From contig NZ_JACLZC010000001.1 of NCBI RefSeq assembly GCF_016901735.1, forward strand, positions 62,001 through 126,000: a stretch of DNA of 64,000 nucleotides, read 5' to 3'. Positions 8,564 to 16,543 of this stretch are shown piece after piece. The stretch is from Pseudoflavonifractor phocaeensis (GTDB taxonomy: Bacteria > Bacillota > Clostridia > Oscillospirales > Oscillospiraceae). The position numbers were made by a program, and so were the translations under genes. Every line of letters begins with the position of its first letter. Within the stretch, counting starts at the first letter, position 1. The notes under the pieces are model-generated. The model was given only the letters and a program-made list of their open reading frames with translations, was not told the origin of the DNA and did no database searches.

Positions 8564-9277
8564 TTATGTCTGTTGTGTCCATTGAAACCACGCCCCGGCC
8601 AGTACCAGGGCCAGCTTGCGCTGATAATCGTCCCGAAGGAGCAACTGTTCCTCCTCCGGATTGCTCAAAAACCCGCACTCCACCAGAATGGCCGGGCAGG
8701 TCACATGGTTCATGAGGTAAACGGTATCCGGAATGGGCTTTGCCTCCCGGCTGTTTTCCGGGTCCAGGGTCTGACGCAGCAGCGCCTGGGTCTGCTGGGC
8801 GAAAAGCGCGCTGCCCTCTCCCCCGCCGTAAAACACCTGAGCGCCGTGGTACCGGCTGTCCGGATAGGAATTTTGATGGATGCTGATGAGCACCCCGTTG
8901 GGACAGGCCTCCACCGCCGCCGCACGGTTGTGGAGATCGGAGGACTTTTTTTCCCGCAAAGTGTCCGCCTCCGGGTCGTGCAGCGAGACGTCCTCCCGCC
9001 GCAGCACCTCCGGGACCGTACCGCAAAGGACGAGGACCCATTCCAGCTTGCGTGTAATGGCTAGATTGATGCCGCTTTCCGCCACACCGGTGACGGATAC
9101 GGCCCCGCCGTCCTCCCCCCCGTGCCCGGCGTCCAGAATGGGGACAGGGCCGCTGGCTCCCAGCGTCTGTGATGCCGTGACCGATTTCGGCGGAGAGAGG
9201 GCCAGCCCCAGGAGCATCCCTGCCAGGACCACACCGGTCACCGCCCACAGCAAAAGCGTCGTTTTTTCCAGCCGCAT
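8564..9277 (-). CDS. cwlD: N-acetylmuramoyl-L-alanine amidase, CwlD-like
   Basis: 237 residues. One N-terminal membrane anchor or signal segment (residues about 7-28) is followed by an Amidase_3 zinc hydrolase domain: DAGHGGEDGG (zinc His and acid), HNRAAA, SIHQNSY (zinc His), and ILVECGFLSN (catalytic Glu). Length and domain layout match CwlD, which removes peptide side chains from N-acetylmuramic acid so that spore cortex muramic-delta-lactam can form; the separate deacetylase partner is not in view. The gene leads a minus-strand group with radA and xer. Sporulation use is inferred from family and from other spore genes in the window. Confidence 0.85.
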   Translation of the reverse strand: MRLEKTTLLLWAVTGVVLAGMLLGLALSPPKSVTASQTLGASGPVPILDAGHGGEDGGAVSVTGVAESGINLAITRKLEWVLVLCGTVPEVLRREDVSLHDPEADTLREKKSSDLHNRAAAVEACPNGVLISIHQNSYPDSRYHGAQVFYGGGEGSALFAQQTQALLRQTLDPENSREAKPIPDTVYLMNHVTCPAILVECGFLSNPEEEQLLLRDDYQRKLALVLAGAWFQWTQQT

Positions 9278-9449
9278 GGCTACACCCCCCGCTGGGAGGA
9301 TATGAGTCCTCCGGCGGCGCTATGACCTAAGGATGATTATATCATGTGTTTCCGCCTGGGTACACCCCATTTTTCCCAAAAGTACCGTTGCTTTTTGACA
9401 CGAAATGGTATAGTATAGAGGTATCATCGAAACGAGGGAGGTCATTGCC

Positions 9450-9905
9450 ATGGTATTTGACAACATCAAAAACGCTCAGCTCTACTACGGCCTGGGCGAG
9501 CGCTTCCGCACGGCGCTGGAGTGGATGGCGACCGCCGATGTGTCTGGTCTGAGCAATCGGGATCAGGTGGTCATCGACGGCGATAACGTGTACGCCAAAT
9601 ATTTCGATATGGAGACCAAATCCCCCGAGGGCGCCATGCCGGAGGGCCACAGCAACTATGCCGACATCCAGTACCTGCTGGATGGTGAAGAGGCGGTGGG
9701 CTATGCCCTCAAGGGTTCGGAGCCGCCCGCCAAGCCCTACAACCCGGAGAAGGATATCGCCTTCTGGGACGTACCCTACAGCACCATCCGGCTCAAGGCG
9801 GGCGACTTTTACATCGTCTGGCCCGATGATCTCCATGCGCCCCGCCTGGCGCTGGGCGAGCCGGGCAAGGTCCGCCTGCTGGTGGTCAAGGTGAAGCTCA
9901 ACTAA
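9450..9905 (+). CDS. YhcH/YjgK/YiaL family protein
   Basis: 151 residues, single beta-barrel domain of the YhcH/YiaL family (also called the beta-galactosidase subunit beta family). Typical marks are the metal-site residues in EGHSNYADIQYLLDGEE and the C-terminal FYIVWPDDLHAPRL. Members often lie in sialic acid or other sugar-acid catabolic operons, but this one stands alone, so the substrate is unknown. GGGAGGT lies 8 bases before the ATG. Upstream, TTGACA (9395-9400) and TATAGT-like boxes occur but at poor spacing, so no promoter is called. A terminator follows. Confidence 0.85.
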   Translation: MVFDNIKNAQLYYGLGERFRTALEWMATADVSGLSNRDQVVIDGDNVYAKYFDMETKSPEGAMPEGHSNYADIQYLLDGEEAVGYALKGSEPPAKPYNPEKDIAFWDVPYSTIRLKAGDFYIVWPDDLHAPRLALGEPGKVRLLVVKVKLN

Positions 9906-10307
9906 ATAACCACACATACCGACGGGAGGACGGGCTGATACACGGCCTGTCCTCTCTTTTTCCGTGTATGCGGCAACGCAGCATCCGCTGCAAGGTCCTC
10001 TGTAAGATCGCAGATGGGATCTGCTTTGACGCCGATGTAGGCGGCGGTCCAGGGGGCTCCGCTGGCGGCGGTGGGATAGACGCCCACGCCGTGGTCGGTG
10101 AAGTAGGGGGCGAAATTGCCCATGCGGGGGTCATCTTTTGAGAGATTGCGGGTCAGCTGATAGACCAGGGTACCGATCATCTCCAGATGTCCCAGCTCTT
10201 CGGTGCCGATGTCGGTGAGCAGCCCCTTCAGCTCCGGATAGGGCATGGCGTAGCGCTGGCTCAGATAGCGGATGGAAGCGCCCAGCTCTCCGTCCGGTCC
10301 GCCATAC
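9902..10307 (-). pseudogene. cotJC: cotJC, downstream half (split and C-terminally truncated)
   Basis: From the shared core YGGP onward this frame reads DGELGASIRYLSQRYAMPYPE, then IGTEELGHLEMIG and DLTEDLAAD, the manganese-catalase-like core of spore coat protein CotJC. The first 28 residues of the protein are missing here and are found 40 kb away at 50361-50455 in the same orientation and phase. The match stops after DLAAD: the last 26 residues are unrelated and overlap the yhcH terminator, so the last helix of the family (about 60 residues with its metal-binding EIVHFQRF region) is absent. A TTG/ATG at 10307-10312 could start translation but has no ribosome binding site. It is either a remnant or the 3' exon of a rearranged gene. 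Confidence 0.85.
9926..9961 (+). terminator. Intrinsic terminator after yhcH-like gene
   Basis: GAGGACGGGC pairs with GCCTGTCCTC (one G-T pair) over a 9-base loop, followed by TCTTTTT. The hairpin sits inside what would be the extreme C-terminal codons of the antisense cotJC fragment, which supports those codons not being authentic coat-protein sequence. Confidence 0.85.
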
Positions 10308-10318
10308 ATCAATAGACG
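10296..10318. other. Left attachment site of the 40-kb interval
   Basis: The 12-bp core GGTCCGCCATAC (10296-10307) is identical to 50361-50372. Outside the interval the cotJC sequence continues; inside it the arm CCATACATCAATAGACG (10302-10318) is the reverse complement, 16 of 17 bases, of the right-end arm at 50346-50362. This core plus half-palindrome layout is typical of attL/attR produced by a serine integrase. The arm ends 6 bases before the stop of the glycosyltransferase gene. Confidence 0.85.
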
Positions 10319-10324
10319 ATGATT

Positions 10325-11413
10325 TTAACCTGCATATCCCGTCCGCTCCTCCAGCAGCGTCACATTGCCCCGCAGGCGCGCGTTATCCGGCTCCAGCGCC
10401 AGGGCGTGCCTGGCCTCCGCCAGGGCCAAAACGTCCCGCCCCGTCCGGGAAAACGCAATGGCCCGCAGATCGTGAGGCAGACTTCCCCATGGTTCCGCCT
10501 CGCAGATATAGGTCCGGGGCCGCTCTGTAATGGCCAGCGCACAGCCTGTAAGGTACAAAACCCCGTCCCACTCCCCCAGTTCATAGAGCAGATAGGCCAG
10601 CTCCACATACCCCTCCCGCAGATGGGGCGCCTCCGCGATGGCCCGCAAATACCAGTCCCGCGCCGTCCGGTCCTCCCCCTTCCTCCGGTACGCCCGGGCG
10701 ATATACCGCATGGACGCCGCCCGCTCATCCTTCCAGGTGGCGGTGGGCATGGACAGATGGTGCTCCAAGGTGCGGATGCAGTCGTCCCAGCGCTGGTGGA
10801 ACAGATATTCCCGCCCCAAATAGTGCATGTTCCGGTCGTCCTCCGGCGCTTCCGCTACGGACAGCTCCAGCAGCGGCAGATACTGCGCCCTGGATTTCGC
10901 TGGATCCGGGTGGTGATCCAGCTGCATCCCGTCCACCCGCACCGTGGGGCCGGGCGTCCCATCCCCTGTCCAGGCCAGCACCTCGTGGACCGGATGCACC
11001 CACCGGTAGCCCTTTCGGGCGTGGACCTTCTCATACCAAAACACCACCCCCTCCCCGCCGTCCGGCCGGAAGGACCAGGTGTACCGATAGGTCGCCTGTC
11101 CCGTGCCAGGAAGCCATGCCGCCTCCAGCAGCGCCCGCCACCCGGGGTGGAACACCTCGTCCAGATCGGTGCAGACGCAGATGTCCGTATCCTCCGGCAC
11201 CAGCGCCAGGGACCGGTTCCGCGCCGTGTCAAACCGCCAGGGCATGACGGTCTCCACCGTCACCTCCGCCCCTCTGGCCCGCAGCTGCTCCACAGTGCCG
11301 TCGGTGGAACCCGTGTCCAGCACCACCACCCGATCCGCCTCTCCCATGGAGTCCATCCACCGGTCTACGAATTGGACCTCATCTTTACAGATGGCATATA
11401 CCACAATCTTCAT
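10325..11413 (-). CDS. Family 2 glycosyltransferase with C-terminal TPR-like repeats
   Basis: 362 residues from the ATG at 11413 (GGGGGAG just upstream). Residues 1-210 form a GT-A fold: KIVVYAICKDE start, VVVLDTGSTDGT nucleotide-sugar loop and CVCTDLDEVF as the metal-binding DxD. The C-terminal 150 residues are helical repeats of TPR type. Relatives occur beside collagen-like spore surface proteins and are thought to glycosylate their threonines; here the gene lies directly downstream of such a protein on the same strand, 87 bases after it. That role is inferred from context. Its stop codon is 6 bases from the left attachment arm. Confidence 0.85.
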   Translation of the reverse strand: MKIVVYAICKDEVQFVDRWMDSMGEADRVVVLDTGSTDGTVEQLRARGAEVTVETVMPWRFDTARNRSLALVPEDTDICVCTDLDEVFHPGWRALLEAAWLPGTGQATYRYTWSFRPDGGEGVVFWYEKVHARKGYRWVHPVHEVLAWTGDGTPGPTVRVDGMQLDHHPDPAKSRAQYLPLLELSVAEAPEDDRNMHYLGREYLFHQRWDDCIRTLEHHLSMPTATWKDERAASMRYIARAYRRKGEDRTARDWYLRAIAEAPHLREGYVELAYLLYELGEWDGVLYLTGCALAITERPRTYICEAEPWGSLPHDLRAIAFSRTGRDVLALAEARHALALEPDNARLRGNVTLLEERTGYAG

Positions 11414-11500
11414 GTTCTCCCCCTCTCTCACCGTTGAAGGCTGCCGTCCCTCAATTGACGGCAGCCTTCTCTGTTTCCCTCTATTATTAGCGGGATGCTG

Positions 11501-12778
11501 TTATGTGGGAATATCGCCCAGACGAGTGATGTTCAGCGCCACGGCGTCAGCCAGATAAGCGCCGCCCGTCGGCACCACCTGGAGGGTAGTGGGTACGCTG
11601 GACACCGACAGCGGAACGGAAAAGGACGGCTCAGAGGTATCCGTGGCGCTTTGGAAGGTATAAGGCACCGACGCGCCGGGGACAACAGACCCGTTTTGCT
11701 CCAAAGAGGTGACGATATTCACCGGGAAGCTGTTTTCGGCATTGGGGGAAATGACCCCATGAAAATCCACGTTATAGACGCCGGGCTGATTGATGGTAGC
11801 GGTACTGCTGCCGGCGGTATGGGAAATATCACTGCCGTAGCTCAGGGCATTCCGGTCAAATTCAATGGGATCGCCGGAATTGCCTCCCTGAGAGGGAGTG
11901 GAATAGGCGGACAGCAGACTGACGGGGGCTGTGGGACCGGTAGGACCGGTTGCGCCCGTCATGCCGGTGGGCCCGGTGGGACCGGTAACGCCCGCTGCAC
12001 CGGTGGGTCCGGTGGGACCGGTAACGCCCGCTGTGCCGGCGGGTCCGGTAGGACCGGTAACGCCCGTCGCGCCTACCGCGCCGGTAGGCCCAGTGGGACC
12101 CGTCGCGCCCGCTGCACCGGTGGGTCCGGTGGGACCGGTAACGCCCGTCATGCCGGTGGGCCCGGTGGGACCGGTAACGCCCGCTGCACCGGTGGGTCCG
12201 GTGGGACCGGTAACGCCCGCCATGCCGGTGGGCCCGGTGGGACCGGTAACGCCCGCCATGCCGGTGGGCCCGGTGGGACCGGTAACGCCCGCTGTGCCGG
12301 CGGGTCCGGTAGGACCGGTAACGCCCGTCGCGCCTACCGCGCCGGTAGGCCCAGTGGGACCCGTCGCGCCTGCCATGCCGGCGGGTCCCGTCGCGCCTGC
12401 GGGGATGATAAAATCAAAAATAGCGTGCTCCGCCGTACCGGAGTTGCTTACCTCCACATCGGTCCCAGGGGCGCCCGTTGTGACTGTCCCAACTTCCAAA
12501 GTCGCGGCAGCGCCAGCGGGGCCGGTTGGGCCCGTCGCTCCGTCAGGACCGGGAATTCCCTGGGGGCCGGTGGGACCCGTGGGTCCGGTCGCACCGTCAG
12601 GACCGGGTACCCCCTGGGGGCCGGTGGGACCTGTTGGGCCAGGCGGACAAGGGGGCGGACAGGGCGGCGGACAGGGGCAAGGCGGCTTGGGCGGGCACAT
12701 TCCGCACCCGCCGTTGAGATAGGCCGCCACGCTCTCCTCCTGGAGCCGCTCCCAGTCAGAAGAACAATATCGTTTCAT
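11501..12778 (-). CDS. Collagen-like spore surface (BclA-type) glycoprotein
   Basis: 425 residues from the ATG at 12778 (AGGAG 5 bases upstream). Layout: a short N-terminal part with a Cys/Pro-rich anchor ([20 protein letters not shown], residues about 23-42), collagen-like G-x-y stretches dominated by GPTGPTG triplets, a 45-residue non-collagen insert after the first stretch, a second long GxT region, and a C-terminal beta-rich domain of about 125 residues that should trimerise like the C1q/TNF-like head of BclA. Such proteins form hair-like exosporium layers and are O-glycosylated on threonine. The downstream glycosyltransferase fits that. Placement on the spore surface is inferred. Confidence 0.85.
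   Translation of the reverse strand: MKRYCSSDWERLQEESVAAYLNGGCGMCPPKPPCPCPPPCPPPCPPGPTGPTGPQGVPGPDGATGPTGPTGPQGIPGPDGATGPTGPAGAAATLEVGTVTTGAPGTDVEVSNSGTAEHAIFDFIIPAGATGPAGMAGATGPTGPTGAVGATGVTGPTGPAGTAGVTGPTGPTGMAGVTGPTGPTGMAGVTGPTGPTGAAGVTGPTGPTGMTGVTGPTGPTGAAGATGPTGPTGAVGATGVTGPTGPAGTAGVTGPTGPTGAAGVTGPTGPTGMTGATGPTGPTAPVSLLSAYSTPSQGGNSGDPIEFDRNALSYGSDISHTAGSSTATINQPGVYNVDFHGVISPNAENSFPVNIVTSLEQNGSVVPGASVPYTFQSATDTSEPSFSVPLSVSSVPTTLQVVPTGGAYLADAVALNITRLGDIPT
11931..12400. repeat. Collagen-coding tandem repeats
   Basis: Degenerate 18/27-base units encoding [10 protein letters not shown] variants repeat through this stretch. Larger blocks are also duplicated: the segment around 12050-12120 recurs almost unchanged around 12300-12370. 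This is a likely site of length variation by slippage or recombination. Confidence 0.85.
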
Positions 12779-12827
12779 AGCTTCTCCTTGCATACATAAA
12801 GGAAAGGACCTGTGGCTTTGCCACACA

Positions 12828-12837
12828 CCATCCTATG
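12828..12837 (-). promoter_or_regulatory. Shared CATAGGATGG motif upstream of the collagen-like gene
   Basis: CATAGGATGG on the minus strand lies 49 bases before the start codon. The identical 10-mer lies 49 bases before the cotJA-cotJB start at 50984-50993. It resembles the CATA-containing -10 of the mother-cell sigma factors E and K. No convincing -35 box is seen. Confidence 0.45.
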
Positions 12838-12867
12838 TATACGACGCCACAGATGCCCCTACAAATA

Positions 12868-12905
12868 AAAAAGGAGCCTTGAAACCCTTACGGTTCCAAG
12901 GCTCC
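12868..12905 (-). terminator. Intrinsic terminator after tRNA-Pro
   Basis: GGAGCCTTG and CAAGGCTCC, extended by AACC/GGTT, form the stem around a 5-base loop. On the minus strand it is followed by TTTTTTATTT, 8 bases after the tRNA 3' end. Confidence 0.85.
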
Positions 12906-12912
12906 CAGGCAG

Positions 12913-12986
12913 TCCGAGTGGCGGGATTCGAACCCACGGCCTCTTGGACCCGAACCAAGCGCGATACCAAGCTTCGCCACACCCGG
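12913..12986 (-). tRNA. tRNA-Pro (anticodon CGG)
   Basis: 74 bases on the minus strand fold as a cloverleaf: acceptor CCGGGTG / CACTCGG with one G-T pair, D arm GCG/CGC, anticodon stem CTTGG/CCAAG with loop TTCGGGT (anticodon CGG), T arm GTGGG-TTCGAAT-CCCGC, discriminator A. The 3' CCA is not encoded. A terminator follows directly. Confidence 0.93.
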
Positions 12987-13075
12987 ATATGAGCCTCTTC
13001 CTTTTTTACAGAAAAGACCCGATAGCCAGTTATTAATTATAGCCGCTGACCGCCGCTCTGTCAAGCTTTATTTTT

Positions 13076-13113
13076 CCGGACCGCCGGAGTACTTCCCTGC
13101 TCCGGCGGTCCGG
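13076..13113. repeat. 14-bp perfect inverted repeat after nfnB
   Basis: CCGGACCGCCGGAG and CTCCGGCGGTCCGG with a 10-base loop lie just past the nfnB stop. On the minus strand the stem is followed by AAAAATAAA rather than a U-tract, so it would protect the 3' end or act weakly; it is not a classical intrinsic terminator. Confidence 0.6.
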
Positions 13114-13125
13114 CAGACGCTCTCT

Positions 13126-14523
13126 TTAGTTGGCGTGCTTCTTCTGGAGATAGTCGTCCATGGCGGCGGCAGCCTTCTTGCCCGCGCCCATGGCCAGAAT
13201 CACGGTGGCCGCGCCGGTCACCGCATCGCCGCCGGCGTACACGCCCTCACGGCTGGTGGCCATAGTCTCCTCATCCGCCACCAGGCAGCCCTTCCGGTTG
13301 GCGTCCAGACCGGGGGTGGTGGAGCGGATCAGCGGGTTGGGGCTGGTACCCAGGCTCATGACCACGGTGTCCACTTCCAGCTCAAACTCGGAGCCGGGCA
13401 CCTCGATGGGACGGCGGCGGCCGGAGGCGTCCGGCTCACCCAGTTCCATCTTGATGCACTCCATACCGCGGACCTTGCCGTGGCCGTCGTCCAGCACCTT
13501 GACGGGATTATTGAGGAACAGGAACTCAATGCCCTCTTCCTTGGCGTGATGGATCTCCTCGCGGCGGGCGGGCATGGCCTCCTCGTCCCGGCGGTATACC
13601 ACATATACATGCTCGGCCCCCATGCGCTTGGCACAGCGGGCCGCGTCCATGGCCACGTTGCCGCCGCCTACGATGGCCACCGCCTTGCTGTCCTTCAGCG
13701 GCGTATCATACCCTTCCTTATACGCCTTCATCAGGTTGATGCGGGTCAGATACTCGTTGGCCGAGTACACACCGGCCAGCGCCTCGCCGGGAATGCCCAT
13801 GAACATGGGAAGACCGGCGCCGGAGCCCACGAAAATGGCCTCGTAGCCGTCGTCAAACATCTCGTCGATGGTGTAAGTACGGCCCACCACCATGTCGGTC
13901 TCCACGTCCACGCCCAGGGCGGACAGCTTGTCCACCTCGTTCTGCACGATGGCCTTGGGCAGACGGAACTCGGGGATGCCATACACCAGCACGCCGCCGG
14001 CGGTGTGGAAGGCCTCAAAGATGGTGACCTCATACCCCTTGCGGGCCAGGTCGCTGGCGCAGGTCAGGCTGGCAGGACCGGAGCCCACCACCGCCACACG
14101 GATGCCGTTGCTCTGGGGCTTCTGGGGCATGGCGTTCACGTTGGCCCGGTACCAGTCGGCCACAAAGCGCTCCAGACGGCCAATGGCCACCGGCTCGCCC
14201 TTGATGCCCCGGACGCAGTGACACTCGCACTGGCTCTCCTGGGGGCAGACGCGGCCGCTGATGGAGGGCAGGGCATTGGTGTCGGTGATAATGTCATAGG
14301 CGGCCTGGAAATCGCCCTCGGCCACCTTGGCGATGAACTCGGGAATGCGGATGTTCACCGGGCAGCCCGCCACACAGGGCTTGTTCTTGCAGTTCAGACA
14401 GCGCTGGGCCTCGTCTATGGCCATCTCGGCGGTATAGCCCATGGCCACCTCTTCAAAGTTATGGTTGCGGACGTTGGGGTCCTGCTCCGGCATGGGATTT
14501 TTGGTAGCTCTCATATTCGGCAT
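13126..14523 (-). CDS. nfnB: NfnB-like subunit (GltD/glutamate synthase small-subunit family)
   Basis: 465 residues. The N-terminal domain binds [4Fe-4S] clusters: CLNCKNKPCVAGCP (residues about 42-55) and VCPQESQCECHC (about 92-103). Two Rossmann FAD/NAD(P) domains follow: VAVVGSGPASLTCA (near 143) and AIVGGGNVAMDAAR (near 280). The family is shared by the glutamate synthase small subunit, but the immediately upstream gene encodes an NfnA-like flavoprotein, 18 bases away, which points to the electron-bifurcating NADH-dependent reduced ferredoxin:NADP+ oxidoreductase NfnAB. It balances ferredoxin, NADH and NADPH in fermentation. Confidence 0.87.
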   Translation of the reverse strand: MPNMRATKNPMPEQDPNVRNHNFEEVAMGYTAEMAIDEAQRCLNCKNKPCVAGCPVNIRIPEFIAKVAEGDFQAAYDIITDTNALPSISGRVCPQESQCECHCVRGIKGEPVAIGRLERFVADWYRANVNAMPQKPQSNGIRVAVVGSGPASLTCASDLARKGYEVTIFEAFHTAGGVLVYGIPEFRLPKAIVQNEVDKLSALGVDVETDMVVGRTYTIDEMFDDGYEAIFVGSGAGLPMFMGIPGEALAGVYSANEYLTRINLMKAYKEGYDTPLKDSKAVAIVGGGNVAMDAARCAKRMGAEHVYVVYRRDEEAMPARREEIHHAKEEGIEFLFLNNPVKVLDDGHGKVRGMECIKMELGEPDASGRRRPIEVPGSEFELEVDTVVMSLGTSPNPLIRSTTPGLDANRKGCLVADEETMATSREGVYAGGDAVTGAATVILAMGAGKKAAAAMDDYLQKKHAN

Positions 14524-14541
14524 GTTCTTCGACCTCCCTAC

Positions 14542-15405
14542 TTAGTGGATCATATCGTGGGCCAGCTGCTCCATCCGGCAGGCGTGACGCTCCTTCTCCT
14601 GGGCCTCCCGCTCGCGGTAGACGGAGTTGCGGTTCATCAGCTCGTCGAAATCCACCTGGTGGCCGTCAAAGTCGGGGCCGTCCACACAGGCAAACTTCAT
14701 CTTGCCCCCCACCGTCACACGGCAGCAGCCGCACATGCCGGTGCCGTCGATCATGATGGGGTTCAGGCTGACCAGAGTCTTGATCCCATAGGGCTCGGTG
14801 GTCTTGGAGACAAATTTCATCATGGGCACGGGGCCAATGGCGATGACGGCGTCATACTGATTGCCCGCCTCGATGAGGGCCTTGAGCTTGTCGGTGACAA
14901 AGCCCTTCTCGCCGTAGGTGCCGTCGTCGGTGGTGAGATAGAAGTGGTCGCTGGCCGCCTTGAACTCCTCCTCCAGGATGACGATGTCCTTGGAGCGGAA
15001 GCCGGCGATGACGTCCACCTCGATGCCCTCGGCATGGAGGCTCTTGGCCTGGGGATAGGCGATGGCACAGCCTACGCCGCCGCCGACCACGCAGACCCGC
15101 TTGATGTTCTCCCCCAGCTCGGGACGGGTGGGCTGGCCCAGCGGGCCCACAAAGTCCTGGATGGTGTCGCCCTCGTTCAGATCCCCCAGCAGCTGGGTAG
15201 TGAGGCCGACTTTCTGGAACATAATGGTAATGGTGCCCTTCTCGCGGTCGTAGTCGCCGATGGTCAGAGGGATGCGCTCCCCCTTCTCATCCAGGCGCAG
15301 AATGATGAACTGCCCGGCCTGCGCCTTCTTGGCGATCCGGGGCGCCTCCACCTCCAGCAGGGTAACGCTGGGATTGAGGACCTGTTTTCTCACGATCTTG
15401 ACCAT
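14542..15405 (-). CDS. nfnA: NfnA-like subunit (FAD/NAD-binding, [2Fe-2S])
   Basis: 287 residues of the dihydroorotate dehydrogenase electron-transfer/sulfide dehydrogenase family. An N-terminal FAD-binding barrel contains RIPLTIGDYD; the NAD domain has VCVVGGGVGCAIAYP (near residue 106); C-terminal cysteines GMCGCCRVTV and FACVDGP (about residues 223-245) bind a [2Fe-2S] cluster. With the adjacent nfnB gene it forms NfnAB, which couples reduced ferredoxin and NADH oxidation to NADP+ reduction. A close match to the sigma-A promoter lies about 145 bases upstream. Confidence 0.88.
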   Translation of the reverse strand: MVKIVRKQVLNPSVTLLEVEAPRIAKKAQAGQFIILRLDEKGERIPLTIGDYDREKGTITIMFQKVGLTTQLLGDLNEGDTIQDFVGPLGQPTRPELGENIKRVCVVGGGVGCAIAYPQAKSLHAEGIEVDVIAGFRSKDIVILEEEFKAASDHFYLTTDDGTYGEKGFVTDKLKALIEAGNQYDAVIAIGPVPMMKFVSKTTEPYGIKTLVSLNPIMIDGTGMCGCCRVTVGGKMKFACVDGPDFDGHQVDFDELMNRNSVYREREAQEKERHACRMEQLAHDMIH

Positions 15406-15549
15406 AACTGATTGACCATTCCTTTCCTATTCCTGCCGCCGGGGCTACCCGCATACCACGGCGCTTACTCGGCTCTCTCCGGGCAGGCAAAAACAGCAGC
15501 GCAAAGCCCGCCCCTTCCGGAACGGTCTCCCACTTACTTTATCATGTCA

Positions 15550-15578
15550 AAGATAGCAGTTTCCCACCCTTTTGTCAA
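15550..15578 (-). promoter_or_regulatory. Sigma-A promoter for nfnAB
   Basis: On the minus strand a perfect TTGACA (15573-15578) and TATCTT (15550-15555) are 17 bases apart, about 145 bases upstream of the nfnA start. The long leader holds no recognised riboswitch. Confidence 0.75.
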
Positions 15579-15605
15579 GGAACATTCCCGGCTTTTTCCC
15601 CACTT

Positions 15606-16508
15606 TTATTTCCATTTCCGCCAGGTCAGCACAATCGTAAAGTTGCCGTCGACTAACTCAGCGTCCACCGTCCCGCCCATCCGAAGCGCCAGAGTCTTGA
15701 CGATGGCCAGACCCAGGCCGGTATTCCGGCCGGTGCGCATCTTATCGGAGGTAAAAAACCGGTCAAAGACGTGTTGGGCGTCCTCCGGGTTCAGGTCCGG
15801 GGCGGCGTTGGTGAAGCGGCTCACCACCCGCTCCCCCGCTTCATAGAGCCGGATGGTCATGGGGCTCTGTCCGTGGTCCAGGGCGTTGCGCAGCAGGTTG
15901 GTCATCACCCGCAGGGCACCCCCCGGGTCGGCCCGCACCGCCGGGATGTGCTCGTCCAGTTCCACCCGCATATCAAAGCCGGCGTCCGTAAAATCCTGAT
16001 AAAAGGAGGCCAGCAGCTCGGCCAGCACCCCCCGCAGATCCACCTGGGCCTCCTCCAGGGGAAACTCCCCCCCTTCCAGCCGGGACAGGTCGTAAAAGCT
16101 GGTGATGAGCCGCTGGAGGGCCTGGGAGCGGCTGCGCACCACCTCCAGATAGGCTCTCCGCTCCTCCGGCGAAAGGTTCTCGTCCTCCAGAAGCTGCAAA
16201 TAGCCCAGAATAGAGGTCAGTGGGGTGCGCAGATCGTGGGAAATGTTGGAAATTTGGCGCCGTAGCTCCTTCTCCCGGGCCCGGCCCTCCGTCCGATCCT
16301 CCATGCGCAAGGCCAACAGCCGGTTCACCTCGGCCAACAGATCCTCCGCCGCGCCGTTTGGCGCCGCCAGACGGACCCGTCCCCCGCTGCCCTGCGCCTC
16401 CAGCGCCCGCAGCTGCTCCGCCGCCCCGCGCAGCGCCCGGTTCTGTGTCCACAGCCGGAAGCCCAAAACCACACTCGTCAATCCCAGCAGAATACAGACG
16501 ATCACCAT
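15606..16508 (-). CDS. Sensor histidine kinase of an ABC-linked two-component system
   Basis: 300 residues. One N-terminal transmembrane segment (about 2-18) with almost no extracellular part, then a linker, HisKA domain with ISNISHDLRTPLTSILGYL (phospho-His near residue 90), and HATPase with NLLRNALDH (N box), GLGLAIVKTLALRMGG (G box). A kinase with so small a sensor region usually gets its signal from a partner transporter; two ABC permeases and their ATPase lie directly upstream on the same strand. This architecture resembles the kinases of lantibiotic immunity and bacitracin-type resistance modules. The likely response regulator is at 19282-19971. Confidence 0.9.
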   Translation of the reverse strand: MVIVCILLGLTSVVLGFRLWTQNRALRGAAEQLRALEAQGSGGRVRLAAPNGAAEDLLAEVNRLLALRMEDRTEGRAREKELRRQISNISHDLRTPLTSILGYLQLLEDENLSPEERRAYLEVVRSRSQALQRLITSFYDLSRLEGGEFPLEEAQVDLRGVLAELLASFYQDFTDAGFDMRVELDEHIPAVRADPGGALRVMTNLLRNALDHGQSPMTIRLYEAGERVVSRFTNAAPDLNPEDAQHVFDRFFTSDKMRTGRNTGLGLAIVKTLALRMGGTVDAELVDGNFTIVLTWRKWK

Positions 16509-16543
16509 CTGCCGTCCCCCCTTTCTTCCCTCTTCTCTTTTCC

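Noticed and set aside
9388-9417. Sigma-A promoter of the yhcH-like gene
   Set aside because: TTGACA is present but the TATAGT/TAGTAT boxes lie only 8-10 bases away; TTGCTT gives 15-17 bases but poor matches. No confident pair.
11931-12400. Regularly spaced repeats that could suggest a CRISPR array
   Set aside because: The units are in frame, encode collagen G-x-y triplets and have no unique spacers; no cas genes are present.
13076-13113. Intrinsic terminator of nfnB
   Set aside because: The stem is perfect, but the minus strand has an A-run instead of a U-tract after it, so only an inverted repeat is reported.
13135-15411. 758-codon open frame on the plus strand opposite nfnAB
   Set aside because: Composition is His/Gly/Ala/Val-rich without domains, and the minus strand encodes two clear enzymes over the same bases. 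It is a mirror frame of GC-rich codons.
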